From positions 1 to 64,000 of IMG/VR virus record IMGVR_UViG_3300013132_000036: DNA of 64,000 nucleotides. One strand, given 5' to 3'. The stretch comes from a virus. Numbering within the stretch: position 1 is the stretch's first letter; every line of letters begins with the position of its first letter. The notes beneath the pieces were generated by a model. It did no database searches and was not told where the DNA came from. It saw only the letters and a program-made list of their open reading frames with translations. Both the position numbers and the translations under genes were made by a program. This document shows positions 33,785 to 43,074 of this stretch, piece by piece.

Positions 33785-34390
33785 TTATACATTATTTGTT
33801 TGGAATATAGGCTGGGCTGGGTTTGCCTGATGTTGATAATAGAGATTCACTCTATTTCTAGCTATATCATCTAATACAGGAACTTGTCCCATTACTACGT
33901 CACCTCTATTATAAAGATCCCCTATGTGATCTGCTAATTGATCCTCCGTTTTTATACTAGGAAGTTCGTTCTGTGCAAAGTCCTCATTTGTATGTCTCAT
34001 GAATTCTATATCTACTTTCTCATCACTAGGAGATTTTTTAGTGAATTCATATTTAGTAGGACCAAATACTCTTTTTAATACATTAGGTACAACAGATAAA
34101 GCGCCAAAAAGAATTTCAAATCCTGTATCAGGTCCCCCGTGGGTTCTCATTGATCTATTTTGTCTTACTTGTTGCTTTCCTATTTCTGCCGCTCTGTTTA
34201 TTCTATTTTCCATTTTTTGGAAAAAGTCACGAGTTTTCTGTAGAACAGTAGGATTGCTGCCTAATTCATAATGATTTTTAGCTCTATCTTCATAAGTAGA
34301 AGCATTGTTTCCTAAATGCCTCCTAAAGAAAAGATCTTCACTAGACTCATTAATTTGGCAAAAATCCTTGAAGTTTTTAATTTTATACAT
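33785..34390 (-). CDS. Capsid-targeting-like protein, 201 aa, unknown function
   Basis: The ATG at 34390 is chosen over an upstream TTG. The product begins MYKIKNFKDFCQINESS, the targeting motif with an inserted residue before INE. The body has a helical segment (TRDFFQKMENRINRAAEIGK), a hydrophobic GFEILFGALSVVPNVL and a C-terminal helical part. A GGATATATA element lies 21 nt upstream. No family is recognised; an internal head protein is the likeliest role. Confidence 0.6.
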   Translation of the reverse strand: MYKIKNFKDFCQINESSEDLFFRRHLGNNASTYEDRAKNHYELGSNPTVLQKTRDFFQKMENRINRAAEIGKQQVRQNRSMRTHGGPDTGFEILFGALSVVPNVLKRVFGPTKYEFTKKSPSDEKVDIEFMRHTNEDFAQNELPSIKTEDQLADHIGDLYNRGDVVMGQVPVLDDIARNRVNLYYQHQANPAQPIFQTNNV

Positions 34391-34411
34391 CAAAGTGCTT
34401 TATTTCTACTC

Positions 34412-34419
34412 TATATATC
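34412..34419 (-). promoter_or_regulatory. GATATATA late-promoter-like element
   Basis: Minus strand GGATATATAGAG, 21 nt before the ATG at 34390. Confidence 0.55.
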
Positions 34420-34426
34420 CTATTTC

Positions 34427-35968
34427 CTAAATTTTGACGTTATATATTTTGTAATCGAAATGCTCCCTCTTATAAATCTCTATTCTTTCCTTGGAGTGCT
34501 TAAGCAAATAATTCTCTTTTCCTTCCCAAGCAAAATCATCTACAAAATCTATTATATTAACTTTCTCCTTCCCTTCGAACAATCTCATACCCCTTCCCAA
34601 ACTCTGTTTTATAAGTACCTCAGATTTATAGGACTCGGTTAAGAATATATTGTGGATGTTTTTTACGGAGATCCCAGTAGACATTGTTCCGAAAGAAGCT
34701 ACCATTATTTTATTAACTCCCTCCTCCATTCTTTTGGTGAATATATCTCTCTTGTCAGGCTCTGTATCTCCATCTATATAGTACGCTTCCCTATCGTTGC
34801 TTCTTTCCCTTATTCCATCATATATTTTCTTACCGTATCCTTCTCCAACAGATTGGAAAAGTATTAATGAGTTCTTTGATGTTTTGAGAACAAAATCTAT
34901 TATATAGTTAAGCCTTTTCTCTGAACCGACAACAAGTTTTCTTTCCAGATTAAAGATCTCATTACCTTCCATTTCAGTTTTGTTCTCTTTAAGGGAGGAT
35001 AATTTTTCTTTTATCTCGTCATCCATCCAATCCATTTTTACTATCTTAATAGAGACGGGGGTAGCATATTTGTTATCAAATAAAAACTTGGGTGATATCT
35101 CCATTATTAAAGGTCCGAGAAATTGCTGTATGGTTAGATATTCAGCAGTGTTTTTGTTTGCTAATGTTCCAGACAATCCAAATCTCCATTTAGAATCCTT
35201 ACAAACTGCTACAACTTTTTTTATAGAAGCACTTTGAGCTTGGTGACACTCGTCAACAAAAACAGCTTCGATGTCGTTAAAAAATTCAGGATCCATTTTC
35301 ACCAATGATTGATATGTTCCTATCATTAGTCCGCCTGATATTTTTTTCTTATTCGCACCGTGTATTTGTTGAATCTCGCAATCTTCTAATTTCTCTAATC
35401 CATATTCTTCGAAATCTTCAGCACCTTGTATAACAAGGTTTGTATTGGGAACTATCATAAGGAATTTCTTAACCTTCATTACTTCCTTAAGATATGACAT
35501 AACCATAAAAGCAATAAGAGTTTTTCCTGAGCTTGTAGCAACCTCAGAAACAGAGAGTTTAAATTTTATAATCTTCCATGCTGTTTCTATCTGGTAGTCT
35601 CTTGGCATCTTGTTAGGATCACCACCTACGCCATCTTTAAAAAATTCATTGATCCATTCGGTATAAGATTCAAGAGTGAAAGATTGATCTATTAATCTTT
35701 CTAATCCCTCTATTTTTACTTCGATCTTATATTTTTCACAGATCTGATATACCTCAGACCATAGACCTATAGGTATTCGCCAAACGGGTAATTTTTTATC
35801 AACAAAACAGATTGAACCATCCCAGTGTTTTTTCTTAACGAGCGGATGGAAAAAGTGGTTGTGTATCTTTTTAGTTAAAGAAATATCAATTTGTTTTCTT
35901 TCAAATTCCTCATTATAATCTACTAAGCTTAACCAGTTATTATCTTCACTTACCCTAAATATTAACAT
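34427..35968 (-). CDS. uvsW: UvsW-like SF2 helicase
   Basis: The ATG at 35968 is preferred over a TTG two codons upstream. The product (513 residues; T4 UvsW is 503) has an N-terminal domain with DGSICFVDKKLPVWRIPIGL, Walker A ATSSGKT, Walker B VFVDECHQA, FGLSGTLANK and the C-terminal motifs FGTMSTGISVKNIHNI and QSLGRGMRLF. The order and the C-terminal KERIEIYKREHFDYKI match T4 UvsW, which unwinds R-loops and remodels recombination forks. It overlaps the UvsY-like gene. Confidence 0.92.
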   Translation of the reverse strand: MLIFRVSEDNNWLSLVDYNEEFERKQIDISLTKKIHNHFFHPLVKKKHWDGSICFVDKKLPVWRIPIGLWSEVYQICEKYKIEVKIEGLERLIDQSFTLESYTEWINEFFKDGVGGDPNKMPRDYQIETAWKIIKFKLSVSEVATSSGKTLIAFMVMSYLKEVMKVKKFLMIVPNTNLVIQGAEDFEEYGLEKLEDCEIQQIHGANKKKISGGLMIGTYQSLVKMDPEFFNDIEAVFVDECHQAQSASIKKVVAVCKDSKWRFGLSGTLANKNTAEYLTIQQFLGPLIMEISPKFLFDNKYATPVSIKIVKMDWMDDEIKEKLSSLKENKTEMEGNEIFNLERKLVVGSEKRLNYIIDFVLKTSKNSLILFQSVGEGYGKKIYDGIRERSNDREAYYIDGDTEPDKRDIFTKRMEEGVNKIMVASFGTMSTGISVKNIHNIFLTESYKSEVLIKQSLGRGMRLFEGKEKVNIIDFVDDFAWEGKENYLLKHSKERIEIYKREHFDYKIYNVKI

Positions 35969-35970
35969 TA

Positions 35971-36438
35971 TCAATAATTATTTCTAACAGCACCAGATCT
36001 TAAATACTCCTCCAGTGCTATTCTGCTTTTCACCCCGTATAACATGTGATCCACAGTTTTCATAGTTTCATTAAAGAAATAAATCTGGCCATCAACTAGG
36101 TCCATCCTTTCTTTTAATTCAGATAGATCTCCCTCTATTAAAGGGGTCTTTTCATTTGCTCCATATTTAACTTGAACAGATTCCGAATAATATCTAAGTC
36201 TTTCAGCTTTATCTTTTCTATACTTAGCATTAAGCTTTACCATAACCTGTCCTAGCTTTGAATACATTTCCAATAGAACCTGCCTACTAGAATATAGATC
36301 AACTTGAACCTCAGCTAACTCTTTTATATTTTTCATCCGAATAGAGAGAGTCCTTATTTTCTCCGTCCATTCTTCCCTTTCCAACTGGAAATCTCTAGCG
36401 AAATCCTTCTTATCTACATTAGGCTGTTGCTCTGACAT
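35971..36438 (-). CDS. uvsY: UvsY-like recombination mediator
   Basis: The 155-residue helical product has QVMVKLNAKYRKDKAERLRY then YSESVQVKYG and ends with MKTVDHMLYGVKSRIALEEYL, similar in pattern to T4 UvsY (137 aa: a lysine-rich helix, YYSGR and a C-terminal helix). UvsY loads the UvsX recombinase onto gp32-covered DNA. Its position directly before uvsW is as in T4. Similarity is modest by eye. Confidence 0.6.
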   Translation of the reverse strand: MSEQQPNVDKKDFARDFQLEREEWTEKIRTLSIRMKNIKELAEVQVDLYSSRQVLLEMYSKLGQVMVKLNAKYRKDKAERLRYYSESVQVKYGANEKTPLIEGDLSELKERMDLVDGQIYFFNETMKTVDHMLYGVKSRIALEEYLRSGAVRNNY

Positions 36439-36605
36439 TTATTATTTTTTTTATTTTTAGATATTTCTTTCACTTCAGAACTTATCTTACTTTTTAGTTT
36501 AGGAATTGAAAAGTTTTCAGAAACATCAAATTCGGGTAGCTCTAAATCCCCTTTAATATCTATAGGAAATTTTATCTTATTATTATTTTTTTTAGGCTTT
36601 TTCAT
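36414..36605 (-). CDS. Small basic hypothetical protein, 63 aa
   Basis: The ATG at 36605 overlaps the primase stop (ATGA), so it is preferred over one six codons upstream. The product is lysine-rich (MKKPKKNNNKIKFPIDIKG) with no recognised domain. Its end overlaps the UvsY-like gene by 25 bp. Confidence 0.5.
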   Translation of the reverse strand: MKKPKKNNNKIKFPIDIKGDLELPEFDVSENFSIPKLKSKISSEVKEISKNKKNNKCQSNSLM

Positions 36606-37675
36606 ATATCTATAATATCCCATTTATCAGAGGAGAAGAAATTATCCAATCTTTTTATTTTCTTTCCTGTGGATCTAACATAGTTAACTACATCATTCAA
36701 ATCCCATTTATCTCTCTCTGGCAAATCGCACTCTTTTATGAATCTACCCCAAAGAAAAACTTGTTCACCTTTTTCTAGGAATTCTCTAGCTTTTTGTCTA
36801 CCAACATCATCACCGTCCAACATCCATCTCTTATTACCAACATCAAAAGGAAATGGGTTGTTTATAGAACACAATGCTATTGCATTAGGACAGAGCCAAG
36901 CATCTAAAGGCCCCTCGAATGTTGTTATCATGGAGTCCAAATCAACTGTAGAAAATCCAAATACACTAGATATAGGATCAACCTCCTCAGCTTTTAATAT
37001 TGTTTCTGGCTCCGTTATTTTTAGAAGATTCTTGTATATCCCACTAAGCTTGTAGGTGTAATATTTACTTCCTCCATTCTTTTTTGCTACTGGCCTAATT
37101 TGGAGGCCAAGTACTTTGGTCTCGTCTCCAGACAGATTTAATAAATATAAATTCCTTCGAGAAGGATCCCAAAGAAATTTAGAATCCGGTATATGATTTC
37201 TTTGGAGCAACCACTTTTCTCCATAAGTTCCTGGTAGTTCTATTAGATCTAATTTATTCTTTAGATCCTCTCGGTCAACCAATATTTCCTTGTAATTTTC
37301 AGCAAAGAAATAATCTAATGAATTTCTTATTTTCTTCCTTATGGTCGAATCCCTAGATATCTGAGCTATTTCTGATATCTCGTCAGAAGAAAGCATAGAT
37401 TGTATTTCAAAATCTCTAGTTAATTGATTGAGATTTTTAAAAATACCGCATCCTCCATTATAACATTTGTAGGTTAAAGTGTCTAGATATAGATTTCCTC
37501 TTTTCTTCTTAGCGTCTTTGGAATCGCCACAATAGGGGCAACAGAAATTTAATCTATTGCCCCCTTGGTAAATTTTTAATCTATAAGGATCATTACCAAA
37601 GAACTTAAGTAGAGCGGAAGATACTATTCCTTTTACTCTATCTACTGATAGTCCACTTAAAGCCTTCGATTCCAT
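36602..37675 (-). CDS. 61: DNA primase (gp61-like)
   Basis: The 357-residue product has an N-terminal zinc ribbon (NFCCPYCGDSKD ... YKCYNGGCGIF), a middle region and a TOPRIM-type core with TTFEGPLDAW and MLDGDDVGRQKAREFL. T4 gp61 is 342 residues and makes RNA primers with helicase gp41. It lies between gp32 and uvsY/uvsW in a replication block. Confidence 0.85.
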   Translation of the reverse strand: MESKALSGLSVDRVKGIVSSALLKFFGNDPYRLKIYQGGNRLNFCCPYCGDSKDAKKKRGNLYLDTLTYKCYNGGCGIFKNLNQLTRDFEIQSMLSSDEISEIAQISRDSTIRKKIRNSLDYFFAENYKEILVDREDLKNKLDLIELPGTYGEKWLLQRNHIPDSKFLWDPSRRNLYLLNLSGDETKVLGLQIRPVAKKNGGSKYYTYKLSGIYKNLLKITEPETILKAEEVDPISSVFGFSTVDLDSMITTFEGPLDAWLCPNAIALCSINNPFPFDVGNKRWMLDGDDVGRQKAREFLEKGEQVFLWGRFIKECDLPERDKWDLNDVVNYVRSTGKKIKRLDNFFSSDKWDIIDI

Positions 37676-37695
37676 AACAATCCATTATTATTTTA

Positions 37696-38667
37696 TTATA
37701 GATCGTTATAAAGATCGTCTAAAGACGGTGCTGACTTTTTAGGTGAGGATTTAGCAGGTTTTGCTGGAGCTTCCTCAACATCATCATCATCATCAGATGT
37801 TGATGTAGTTGATCTTGAATTAGCTTGCTCGTAAAAATCATCCGCAGAAACAGAAGGATCTGAAGATGTTTTAGAATCTGAGCTAGATCCAATAATCTCA
37901 GAAACCATTCTTCCGTCAGGAATAGTGTTTCTAATAATTCTCATGATTTTTTCAGACTCTTCATCAGACCAATCATTGTAATCATACTTATCAAGATCCA
38001 ATGGACCAGTTTTTAAATATTTAGTTACAACATCTCTACCTGATTCTGTTTTTTCGACTGCTTCTCCATTAATCATTATTGGCATTTTGTCTCCAACAAA
38101 CTGACATAGATCATAGTTGTTCCATTCGCCAACTTTTCTTACTTGAATACCGAAATTTTTACCTTCGAATAAATCGTAAGGATTAGATGGATTACCAAAT
38201 TCTGGTTTGATCTGTTGTTCGATAAGATCGTTAACTTTTCTACCAAATTTAAAAATCATGATCTTACCTTCAAGATCTGGACGATTTGAGTCTTTAACTA
38301 CCTGAATCAAAGAATAGAAATCTTCTTTTCTAGAGAAAGATTTAGAAATTTCTTGATCCTTAGCAGAAGGGGAATTCTTAAGCTTCCAGAAAAGATCTTT
38401 AAGAATTGATTTTTTGCCTACTGTAGATGGACAAATAGCTTTATGGTTTGTACCATCTACTGGGTCTTTTAACCAAACGTAGTATTGGTGGATTTTTGAT
38501 TTTTTTGGGTTTGTGATGTTTGGTAAAAATCTAACCAAAGATTTATAAACCCCGTCCTTACCTAATTCAGGATAAGGTTTATAGAGGAATTCGTCCTCCT
38601 CTTTTTTAACTTCTTGTTTAACAAATGCCTCATTGTCCAAATTAAAAATGTCGAAATTTTCTTCCAT
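37696..38667 (-). CDS. 32: Single-stranded DNA-binding protein (gp32-like)
   Basis: The 323-residue product aligns with T4 gp32 across its core (KSLVRFLPNI; LEGKIMIFKFGRKVNDLI; NFGIQVRKVGEWNNYDL) and ends with a Ser/Asp-rich linker and SLDDLYNDL, nearly identical to the T4 acidic tail DLDDLLNDL that binds replication partners. In T4 a zinc ion is held by one His and three Cys; here ICPSTVGKKS keeps only the first cysteine and the CPVC pair is missing. It binds displaced single strands during replication. Confidence 0.9.
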   Translation of the reverse strand: MEENFDIFNLDNEAFVKQEVKKEEDEFLYKPYPELGKDGVYKSLVRFLPNITNPKKSKIHQYYVWLKDPVDGTNHKAICPSTVGKKSILKDLFWKLKNSPSAKDQEISKSFSRKEDFYSLIQVVKDSNRPDLEGKIMIFKFGRKVNDLIEQQIKPEFGNPSNPYDLFEGKNFGIQVRKVGEWNNYDLCQFVGDKMPIMINGEAVEKTESGRDVVTKYLKTGPLDLDKYDYNDWSDEESEKIMRIIRNTIPDGRMVSEIIGSSSDSKTSSDPSVSADDFYEQANSRSTTSTSDDDDDVEEAPAKPAKSSPKKSAPSLDDLYNDL

Positions 38668-38707
38668 GATACTTAAATTATTTAAATTATTACTTATTAT
38701 TTAATAC

Positions 38708-39394
38708 TTATACCTTCTTACCAGATAAAAGTTTCTCTAAATTTTCCTCAACGAATAAAGATATCCAAGTCGCATCAACTAAATCTGAACAAGGACCATC
38801 TACTTTATTAGATCCCTTGATCCATGAATCCTTATATTCTTTTAAAACGTCCAAAAATGGTTTAAGTCTTAAATCTCCAATTCTTTTCTCTATTAATGTA
38901 TTATATAGTTCATCTTTCTTTGAGTTTCCCTTTAATGCGTATTTCTTAATAGTAGTTGGGGAAAGAACAAAGAAGTTATTAGGATCTATTATTTTAACTA
39001 TAGCAGACCTTACTAATGCAGTAGTCATTGAAATATCTATTAGTGAATTACCAGACGACCCGAAGGATAATCCTTCCATACCAACTATGGTATTTTCATC
39101 AAGATAAGGATTAAGTAGATCCATCACTAGGTCGGAGAAATAGACAGCATTTAAAATCTTTTCCCTCTCCTTTATGTGATACTCCCCCGTAAATTCTTTC
39201 TTTGATACTATGTTTATTGAAATGTTGTTATTATCATTTAGAACTTTAAAAGGAGATCCTTCTTTTTTTAGCATCTTGTCGATGATGTTGGTTGTTCTGT
39301 GTAAGCTTATCCAATTACAACTATTCTCAGTCAATATTGAAAATCCTGGTGAATTCAATGAAAAATCTATTCCTATTATTCTATCCGATTTCAA
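38708..39394 (-). CDS. RuvC-like Holliday junction resolvase
   Basis: The 228-residue product has an RNase H-fold pattern: IIGIDFSLNSPGFSI (first Asp), TIVGMEGLSFGSSGNSL (Glu), KKYALKGNSKKDELY and DLVDATWISLF (final Asp), placing the four acidic residues of RuvC-type resolvases. T4 uses the unrelated endonuclease VII for this step. It lies between gp32 and the structural genes, consistent with resolving branched DNA before packaging. Confidence 0.75.
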   Translation of the reverse strand: MKSDRIIGIDFSLNSPGFSILTENSCNWISLHRTTNIIDKMLKKEGSPFKVLNDNNNISINIVSKKEFTGEYHIKEREKILNAVYFSDLVMDLLNPYLDENTIVGMEGLSFGSSGNSLIDISMTTALVRSAIVKIIDPNNFFVLSPTTIKKYALKGNSKKDELYNTLIEKRIGDLRLKPFLDVLKEYKDSWIKGSNKVDGPCSDLVDATWISLFVEENLEKLLSGKKV

Positions 39395-39932
39395 GATTGA
39401 GATTAATGTAATTGCATTTAAATCCTATACTAAAAGTTGAGAATTGTGGAGTAGTACTTGCATAGTTTAATTGTATCTCCGACAACGAAGTATATATCGG
39501 TTGTTGTAAAAGAACACTAGCCATAACTACACCATCGTTATCTAAAAGCAACAATCTGAAATCTGGAAGATACTCATTAGGATTTTGGAAGTCTAGAAAT
39601 TTTATAATATTCTCATACAAAACCCAATAGTTTATAAATCCCTCACCAAGCTTAAATGTAACGGTGAAATCTCTCTGTATTAAATTTTGAAGAGTTGTTG
39701 CACTTTTATACGATTGTTTAAAACCGCCAGGCCTAACTTGTTCTACTGAATCTATAGTTCTTAGTGTTGGAAAATTAACCTGTTGTATTGTAGAGTTTAT
39801 AAAGCTATCTACTGTATCATAAGGAATAGGCATCCTATTGATATACTTTTCATATTTTTCAACGACTTCTGGTAAAATAAATCCCTTAGGAAATGAAAAT
39901 ATAAAGCCGTTTTGCCTGACATTTAAAATCAT
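39381..39932 (-). CDS. Putative tail tube or baseplate-tube protein
   Basis: The 183-residue product is beta-rich (IQRDFTVTFKLGEGFINYWV, PQFSTFSIGFKCNYINL) with a start similar to phage tail tube-type proteins (RMPIPYDTVDSFINSTIQQV). Its size is near T4 gp19 (163), but identity by eye is weak; gp54-like is an alternative. Its start overlaps the end of the 777-residue virion gene upstream. Confidence 0.4.
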   Translation of the reverse strand: MILNVRQNGFIFSFPKGFILPEVVEKYEKYINRMPIPYDTVDSFINSTIQQVNFPTLRTIDSVEQVRPGGFKQSYKSATTLQNLIQRDFTVTFKLGEGFINYWVLYENIIKFLDFQNPNEYLPDFRLLLLDNDGVVMASVLLQQPIYTSLSEIQLNYASTTPQFSTFSIGFKCNYINLNLEIG

Positions 39933-42262
39933 TTATTAGGATTATTTTTAACCGAATTAGGATCATCAGTAACTGGGAATCCTAAAGCGTTACAGTATTG
40001 TATGTATATTTTATTAAATGCTCCATTTTCTAGTTTAGGGTGAACTTGAAGAGCTGCTGTTAAGAACTGAGCTGCTTTAAGTCCCTTAAATAAATTAGCA
40101 CCTGGCGCTCCTGGTGTGAAATAATAATTAACCACCTTCTGTACATTTAACCCTTGGGATTCTCTTCCTGATATAGAATCTGCCAAAGCATCTATGTTTA
40201 TATTATTTGACTGAATGCTGCTTTTTAAAGGAGTAGTAGTTTCTCCTTTTCCTGTTTTTACAAAACCGCCAGTGGTGTTTATTAGGGATGCTGGTTTAAC
40301 ACTGAGGATAGAACTACTTCCTAGAGGATAAGGTTTTTTAATGTTGATTTGTTTTGTCAAAGGAACTTTGGAAGCTATTTGATTTCCTTCAGATGTAGTA
40401 GCTCCAGTTGTTCCGGTTGATCCTGTGACTGCTACATCAGTTGTGGTAACAACAGCAGACCCAGTAACACCACCGGTGGCTGCAGTAACTTCTCCTACAG
40501 TAACACTAGTTCTTGCTATAAATTCTGCTTGTGTTTCCCAAGATCCCGAATATAGCTTAGTCTCTGTTCCGTCCGGTGTTTTTGTTATAATATAAAAATC
40601 TCTAGAGGTAAATCCTAAAACTTTTTTAGAATTAGTGTCTACCACTTTAAATGCTATCTGACCAGCGGAAGGATTAGACACAGTGGATTTGTTTTTTATA
40701 TTTTCGACTCTTACACTCTGTCCGCTGCTATCAAGAAAAACAAGATAGTAACTTAAAGACGTTCCTAAATCTATTATCTCGGGAGATGTACCTTCTTTGT
40801 AATTATAAACTGTAAACTTATAGAAGTTGTCAAATGGGTCAACGACTATTTTTCCCTTACCCTGTCCAGATATTTGAGTTGCACCAGGGACTGATGTCTC
40901 AGATATTAAATCTCCGTTTCTATCTATTACAAGTGTTTCTTTTGTTATTGATATGTTGTTATCCTTATAAAAGACAGGAATTCTTTTTTCTATAGGAGCA
41001 GCAGGATTAGGCATAACACCACCCGACACAACGTTTGGTGCTTGAATTATTTTATTATAGACCTTCTGTGAATAAGCTCCAGTAGTAAGAGAGATGACGT
41101 TGTTTTCTTTTCCGTATTTATTTACATCAAAAGAACTAATAGAGGATCTTCTGATTATTTGATTCTGATTCCCCTTGTTAACTAATCTCATAGTGTAATT
41201 AACTAGGAAAGAAGTTGTCAAAGGATTTATAAGAATAGGCCTAAATATGTTAGGTGCATTAAAATCTTGTGTCTGAGTGTTACTAAAGTTATAAGTTGTA
41301 ATGTATGTTAGTCCAACTTGTTCTTTCACCTCTATCTCGTTTATTACATAATAAATGTTGCCAACTTTACCTTCTGCATTTAAGAAATCCTCTAAAAAAT
41401 TTCCATCCCAAGTTGGATAAAATTCCAGATAGTTATAGAATTGATTTTGTTGGATAACAGCAGCTAAGGAAGAAAAATTATCCTTAGGTATTACAGAAAG
41501 AGAGCTTCTTAACTGTGCTATATAATTTTCATATCCATTTTTAAGAACTGACTGTGTTATCTCATATAGAGACACATTTATCGGAGCGTCCTTTAAAAAC
41601 CCGTTTCCGTCCGATGATATCTTAGCTGCTAGAGTGTTTGCTTGTGCCGGTGTGTTTGCTAGTATATCAAACTCATAAACCATGTTAGCATAAGCAGGAA
41701 TCTTTACCTCTATGTAATGATCATAAAGAGCACCACCTAAATAGATAGGATTAGGATTAAGAACCACAGAAGAAGTATCAGATTTAGTGATTAATCTCTG
41801 AAATATAGTTGCTTTCTTTCCAGTTCTCTCTTGGAACTCGCCCTTTATTATAATACCATCTATGTTTTCGAAATTGTATCCTGCTACTATATGGAATTTT
41901 ATAGTGTCATAATAAACACCTATGTTGGAAGGAAATACTACAGGTAAATTGTTTACTGAAGTTAATTTAGGATCAGTGTCTAGATAAGGAACTAAATAAT
42001 CCTGATCTAAAGTTACAAATCGATTTTTGTCGGTTTGAACAACACTAAGATCCCTTACGTTTCCTGTTGTGAATTCTGATGCTGGGTTATTTAATATCTG
42101 GACAGAATTATTGAAATAGCCATTAACAATTTTCTCGTATCCTATAGCAGGATTACCTGTGTTAACATAGTAAATTTCAGGAGTTGGTGCAGTCGTGTAG
42201 TCATACTCCATTAATAAGTAACTACCGAATTTTATAAATCTTTCTGTCGAGGTATAAGCCAT
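39929..42262 (-). CDS. Large virion structural protein, 777 aa
   Basis: The product starts MAYTSTERFIKFGSYLLMEY and has a long beta-rich N-terminal part, then GSTGTTGATTSEG (collagen-like), and a helical C-terminal domain with ALQVHPKLENGAFNKI. No T4 counterpart is recognised; tail or baseplate-associated is likely from neighbours. A GGATATATA element is 4 nt before the ATG. It is followed by the putative tube protein. Confidence 0.65.
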   Translation of the reverse strand: MAYTSTERFIKFGSYLLMEYDYTTAPTPEIYYVNTGNPAIGYEKIVNGYFNNSVQILNNPASEFTTGNVRDLSVVQTDKNRFVTLDQDYLVPYLDTDPKLTSVNNLPVVFPSNIGVYYDTIKFHIVAGYNFENIDGIIIKGEFQERTGKKATIFQRLITKSDTSSVVLNPNPIYLGGALYDHYIEVKIPAYANMVYEFDILANTPAQANTLAAKISSDGNGFLKDAPINVSLYEITQSVLKNGYENYIAQLRSSLSVIPKDNFSSLAAVIQQNQFYNYLEFYPTWDGNFLEDFLNAEGKVGNIYYVINEIEVKEQVGLTYITTYNFSNTQTQDFNAPNIFRPILINPLTTSFLVNYTMRLVNKGNQNQIIRRSSISSFDVNKYGKENNVISLTTGAYSQKVYNKIIQAPNVVSGGVMPNPAAPIEKRIPVFYKDNNISITKETLVIDRNGDLISETSVPGATQISGQGKGKIVVDPFDNFYKFTVYNYKEGTSPEIIDLGTSLSYYLVFLDSSGQSVRVENIKNKSTVSNPSAGQIAFKVVDTNSKKVLGFTSRDFYIITKTPDGTETKLYSGSWETQAEFIARTSVTVGEVTAATGGVTGSAVVTTTDVAVTGSTGTTGATTSEGNQIASKVPLTKQINIKKPYPLGSSSILSVKPASLINTTGGFVKTGKGETTTPLKSSIQSNNINIDALADSISGRESQGLNVQKVVNYYFTPGAPGANLFKGLKAAQFLTAALQVHPKLENGAFNKIYIQYCNALGFPVTDDPNSVKNNPNK

Positions 42263-42266
42263 GATT

Positions 42267-42274
42267 TATATATC
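42267..42274 (-). promoter_or_regulatory. GATATATA late-promoter-like element
   Basis: Minus strand GGATATATAAAT, 4 nt before the structural ATG at 42262. Confidence 0.5.
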
Positions 42275-42276
42275 CC

Positions 42277-43074
42277 TTAAAATTTGATGATAGAATATTG
42301 TATACCCACCCCTATATTAAACATCGCACCAGCAATAGGTTTTCCATTCAAGCCGTATCCTGCTCCTAAACCGACTCCCACATAAGGACCCACAGAGAAT
42401 TTCTTATTAGGGAACATGTTCTTTAAAACAGTAGATTTATAAGGATCAATAATAGCTCCCTCGATATCAGTTATCTTCATTCCTGGATATTTAGGAGTTA
42501 CAAAAATTTCTAAAGATTTATCTTTTTCCCTTAATCCAGTCACAAAAGAAAATCCCATTTCGTCTTCATTTATTCTGGTTGCACCTGGAGTCACTTTATT
42601 AGTAACAGAATCTATTTTAAAAAAGCTATTTCCTGAAAATTTTCTATAGTTATTTGCAGAGAATGTAGTGTCAAATTTCCAATCAAGACTATAACTTCCA
42701 TCAGGATAAACAGTCAGATAATTATTAACATATTGTGTGTCAGTCTCGACAACTGTTTCAACATCGTGTATGACAATAACATCACCCTTAACCTTTTTAA
42801 GCTCATCCGCAAGATTCTTATTTAAATCCTCCAGATTTTTCTTAGAAGCAAGAAGTGTTTTTCTAACATACATGTCTTCTCCTGCTTTGTTCTTTTGGAG
42901 TCTTACAGTGTCTTTTAGTGCATCTAAATTATGATTCTGTATAAACATCTGGGACTTAAGGTCTGCGTTGCTACTACACTGTCTAAATAGCAATAGAAGC
43001 AATATTGAAATAGCTGCAACAAGCACTATATCCTTTCTTTTAAGAATTTTGGTAATTAAAGATTCTTCTTTCAT
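42277..43074 (-). CDS. Membrane-anchored coiled-coil protein with beta-strand C-terminus (spanin candidate)
   Basis: The 265-residue product has an N-terminal transmembrane helix (~residues 14-27, DIVLVAAISILLLLLF), a coiled coil (LLASKKNLEDLNKNLADELK) and a C-terminal glycine-rich strand region (YVGVGLGAGYGLNG) ending in Phe like an outer-membrane strand. Membrane-tethered, envelope-spanning topology suggests a spanin-like lysis protein, but no lipobox is seen. Similar proteins occur in Bacteroidota phages. The end of the coiled-coil gene at 43040 overlaps its start. Confidence 0.5.
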   Translation of the reverse strand: MKEESLITKILKRKDIVLVAAISILLLLLFRQCSSNADLKSQMFIQNHNLDALKDTVRLQKNKAGEDMYVRKTLLASKKNLEDLNKNLADELKKVKGDVIVIHDVETVVETDTQYVNNYLTVYPDGSYSLDWKFDTTFSANNYRKFSGNSFFKIDSVTNKVTPGATRINEDEMGFSFVTGLREKDKSLEIFVTPKYPGMKITDIEGAIIDPYKSTVLKNMFPNKKFSVGPYVGVGLGAGYGLNGKPIAGAMFNIGVGIQYSIIKF

